Source: Bacteroidales bacterium UBA6428
Lineage (GTDB): Bacteria > Bacteroidota > Bacteroidia > Bacteroidales > UBA932
Length of the DNA stretch: 15,171 nucleotides
Reading direction: 5' to 3'
Assembly: GCA_002437305.1 (NCBI GenBank)
Contig: DJOW01000051.1
Span: 17,883 to 33,053, forward strand
Position numbers and translations under genes: made by a program. The notes beneath the pieces were generated by a model. That model had not been told where the DNA came from. It did not search any database and worked only from the letters and a program-made list of their open reading frames with translations. Of this stretch, positions 13,930-15,171 are shown piece after piece (within the stretch, counting starts at the first letter, position 1; each line of letters begins with the position of its first letter).

Positions 13930-14886
13930 ATGGAACAGAACACAGAACCTCAAGATAAAAGTGAACTGGTCACAAATTGTGACCGGTCACCAAATAATGG
14001 GATTACTGTTACCACTCCTATAGAAAGTCGGATCATGTCAATTCGCGGAAGGCAGATTATGATAGACAGAGACCTGGCTGAACTTTATGGAGTGGAAACC
14101 AAAAGATTAAACGAAGCTGTAAAGCGCAATATAGAACGGTTTCCTGAGCGTTTCCGTTTTCAACTGACTAAAGAAGAAATGGATGAACTGGTCGCAAATT
14201 GCGACCGGTTCAAAAGCTTGAAGCACTCAGTGGCTCGTTCATATGCTTTCACGGAGCAGGGAGTGGCCATGCTCTCCACGGTTCTCAGAAGTGAAACCGC
14301 AATTCGTGTGAGCATACGTATCATGGATGCATTTGTTGCAATGAGGCGCTTCATAACGACAAATGCCGAAGTTTTCCAACGCCTTTCCGCGATAGAGTAT
14401 TACCAACTCGAAATGCAGCAACATCAGCAAGAAACAGACAAACGCATTGATGAGGTATTTCGCAGATTGGACGAGGGCAATGCGAAACCAAAGCAAGGCG
14501 TATTCTACAATGGGCAAATTTATGATGCCTATACTTTCGTGTCCGACCTGATTAAGAGTGCGAAAAAACGCATTATCCTTATCGACAACTATGTTGACGA
14601 GACTGTACTGACATTACTCGATAAAAGAGAAGAAGGCGTGACTGCAGTCATCTATACTCAACAAATAAACCGTCAATTCCAACTTGACATTGACCGTCAT
14701 AACGCTCAATATGCACCTATCGATGTTGAAACGTTCCGTTTGTCACATGACCGCTTCCTTTGTATAGATAATGATGTGTATCATATAGGAGCATCCATTA
14801 AGGACTTAGGCAAAAAATGGTTTGGTTTCTCAAAGATGGAGATTCTTACACCTAATGAACTAGTGGAACGAATCAATAGAAGGTAA
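13930..14886 (+). CDS. ORF6N-domain protein with C-terminal phospholipase-D-like domain
   Basis: A 318-residue fusion. Residues about 30-115 are an ORF6N (KilA-N-like) DNA-binding domain of phage origin: IESRIMSIRGRQIMIDRDLA, NEAVKRNIERFPERFRFQLT and YAFTEQGVAMLSTVLRS. Residues about 146-182 are Gln/Glu-rich and probably a coiled coil. Residues about 195-305 look like a phospholipase-D superfamily domain, with KRIILIDNYVD and SHDRFLCID followed by HIGASIKDLGKK. The HKD motif reads H273-x-R275-x4-D280, with Arg where Lys is usual. Such proteins occur in restriction and BREX-type loci of Bacteroidetes; their role is not known, and regulator or nuclease are both possible. The gene lies 5 bp after brxC and 38 bp before pglX, on the operon strand. 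GC is lower (24 of 60 in a sample at 14521-14580), which suggests separate acquisition. ELV(T/A)NCDR occurs twice, at residues 12-19 and 86-93. Confidence 0.85.
   Translation: MEQNTEPQDKSELVTNCDRSPNNGITVTTPIESRIMSIRGRQIMIDRDLAELYGVETKRLNEAVKRNIERFPERFRFQLTKEEMDELVANCDRFKSLKHSVARSYAFTEQGVAMLSTVLRSETAIRVSIRIMDAFVAMRRFITTNAEVFQRLSAIEYYQLEMQQHQQETDKRIDEVFRRLDEGNAKPKQGVFYNGQIYDAYTFVSDLIKSAKKRIILIDNYVDETVLTLLDKREEGVTAVIYTQQINRQFQLDIDRHNAQYAPIDVETFRLSHDRFLCIDNDVYHIGASIKDLGKKWFGFSKMEILTPNELVERINRR
13968..13990. repeat. intragenic palindrome 1 (GGTCACAA-A-TTGTGACC) plus extra half-site
   Basis: A perfect 8-bp inverted repeat with a single central A at 13968-13984. A third half-site, GGTCAC, follows at 13985-13990, making GTGACCGGTCAC at 13979-13990 a second perfect palindrome. 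It lies in the codons for LVTNCDRS at the start of the ORF6N gene. Confidence 0.85.
14190..14206. repeat. intragenic palindrome 2 (GGTCGCAA-A-TTGCGACC)
   Basis: The second copy, 222 bp downstream of the first and in the same reading frame, codes for LVANCDR. Compared with copy 1 over 25 bp (13963-13987 and 14185-14209) only two bases differ. They are the paired bases A13972/T13980 and G14194/C14202, so the palindrome is kept intact. Confidence 0.85.
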
Positions 14887-14924
14887 TAAATTTTAGTATG
14901 CCTATTGCGGAAATTTAGATAAAT

Positions 14925-15171
14925 ATGGACACAAACAGAATCAAACGCTTCGCGACCGAGGCAAGGAATATACTGAAAGCGGGCGTCGCCGCCAAGATTC
15001 TCTCTCTTGGCTTCGACAGGAACGGCAATGTGGCGGAAGAGAACAAGCCTCGGCTCATGCAGGGCGGCTCGCTGTGGAACGGACAGCTGCAATCGGAGGG
15101 TTTCTACCACCGGTGGATGGCGCTTTACAAACGCATTCAGCGGATCGGCGTCAAGGATGTCTGCGAGGAGG
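14925..15171 (+). CDS. pglX: BREX adenine-specific methyltransferase PglX, N-terminal part only
   Basis: About 82 codons are present before the right edge cuts the gene. PglX is the large (about 1,100-1,200 residues) N6-adenine DNA methyltransferase of BREX, which marks host DNA at non-palindromic sites and is also needed for exclusion. The visible N-terminus, MDTNRIKRFATEARNIL followed later by ALYKRIQRIGVKDVCEE, matches the start of type 1 PglX; in the family the AYTWFNR segment should come next. The catalytic NPPY motif lies beyond the window. The ATG at 14925 is 38 bp after the ORF6N gene. That gap is AT-rich, and I see no convincing promoter or terminator in it, so pglX probably depends on the upstream BREX promoter. 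Confidence 0.85.
   Translation, partial: MDTNRIKRFATEARNILKAGVAAKILSLGFDRNGNVAEENKPRLMQGGSLWNGQLQSEGFYHRWMALYKRIQRIGVKDVCEE

Noticed and set aside
9078..15171. BREX type other than 1 (Pgl type 2 or a phosphatase-first type)
   Set aside because: Gene order brxA (DUF1819), brxB (DUF1788), brxC, pglX fits type 1; no pglW kinase or brxD-type gene is seen. The final call still needs the sequence to the right.

Overview
The window looks like a chromosomal segment of a member of the Bacteroidales; the genus cannot be fixed from sequence alone. Almost every gene start is preceded by the Bacteroidetes-type promoter (TTTG, about 19-21 nt, TAnnTTTG) rather than a sigma-70 type. Shine-Dalgarno sequences are mostly weak. 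The proteins (HtpG with an ELVANAVDA motif, a DPP IV-type S9 peptidase, an Mpi-type DNA invertase, an ORF6N protein and an AAA ATPase with an FEIGGKNK tail) are typical of that order.

Layout. (1) 1-866: two copies of a 52-bp tandem repeat cut by the window edge, then a serine invertase gene of the Mpi type interrupted by one in-frame amber codon. (2) 976-2979: htpG, followed by a run of hairpins ending in a 25-bp-stem bidirectional terminator shared with the convergent mnmA (3156-4631, minus). (3) mnmA and cdd (4726-5208) diverge from interlocked promoters. The gene for SRP RNA (ffs, 5221-5320) follows cdd, with its promoter inside the cdd 3' end. (4) 5321-5537: an AT-rich regulatory stretch with a 13-bp-stem hairpin, a 32-bp iteron-like repeat and an inverted repeat over the -7 box, leading to an AAA ATPase gene (5538-6707). 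(5) 6773-8902: a secreted DPP IV-family serine peptidase. (6) 9078 to the window end: the front part of a type 1 BREX phage-defence operon, brxA-brxB-brxC-(ORF6N/PLD gene)-pglX, with pglX cut off after about 82 codons.

How it fits together. The left two thirds are housekeeping functions: chaperone, tRNA 2-thiolation, pyrimidine salvage, protein targeting and peptide degradation. The right third is an accessory defence island. brxA, brxB and brxC are packed with a 4-bp overlap and a 3-bp gap behind one good promoter. A lower-GC gene encoding an N-terminal ORF6N DNA-binding domain and a C-terminal phospholipase-D-like domain lies between brxC and pglX. It carries two 17-bp palindromes inside its coding sequence that differ only by a compensating base pair. 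This inserted gene and its palindromes are the most unusual content; the BREX core itself is a known system. pglZ and brxL, which would complete a type 1 system, would have to lie beyond the right edge.
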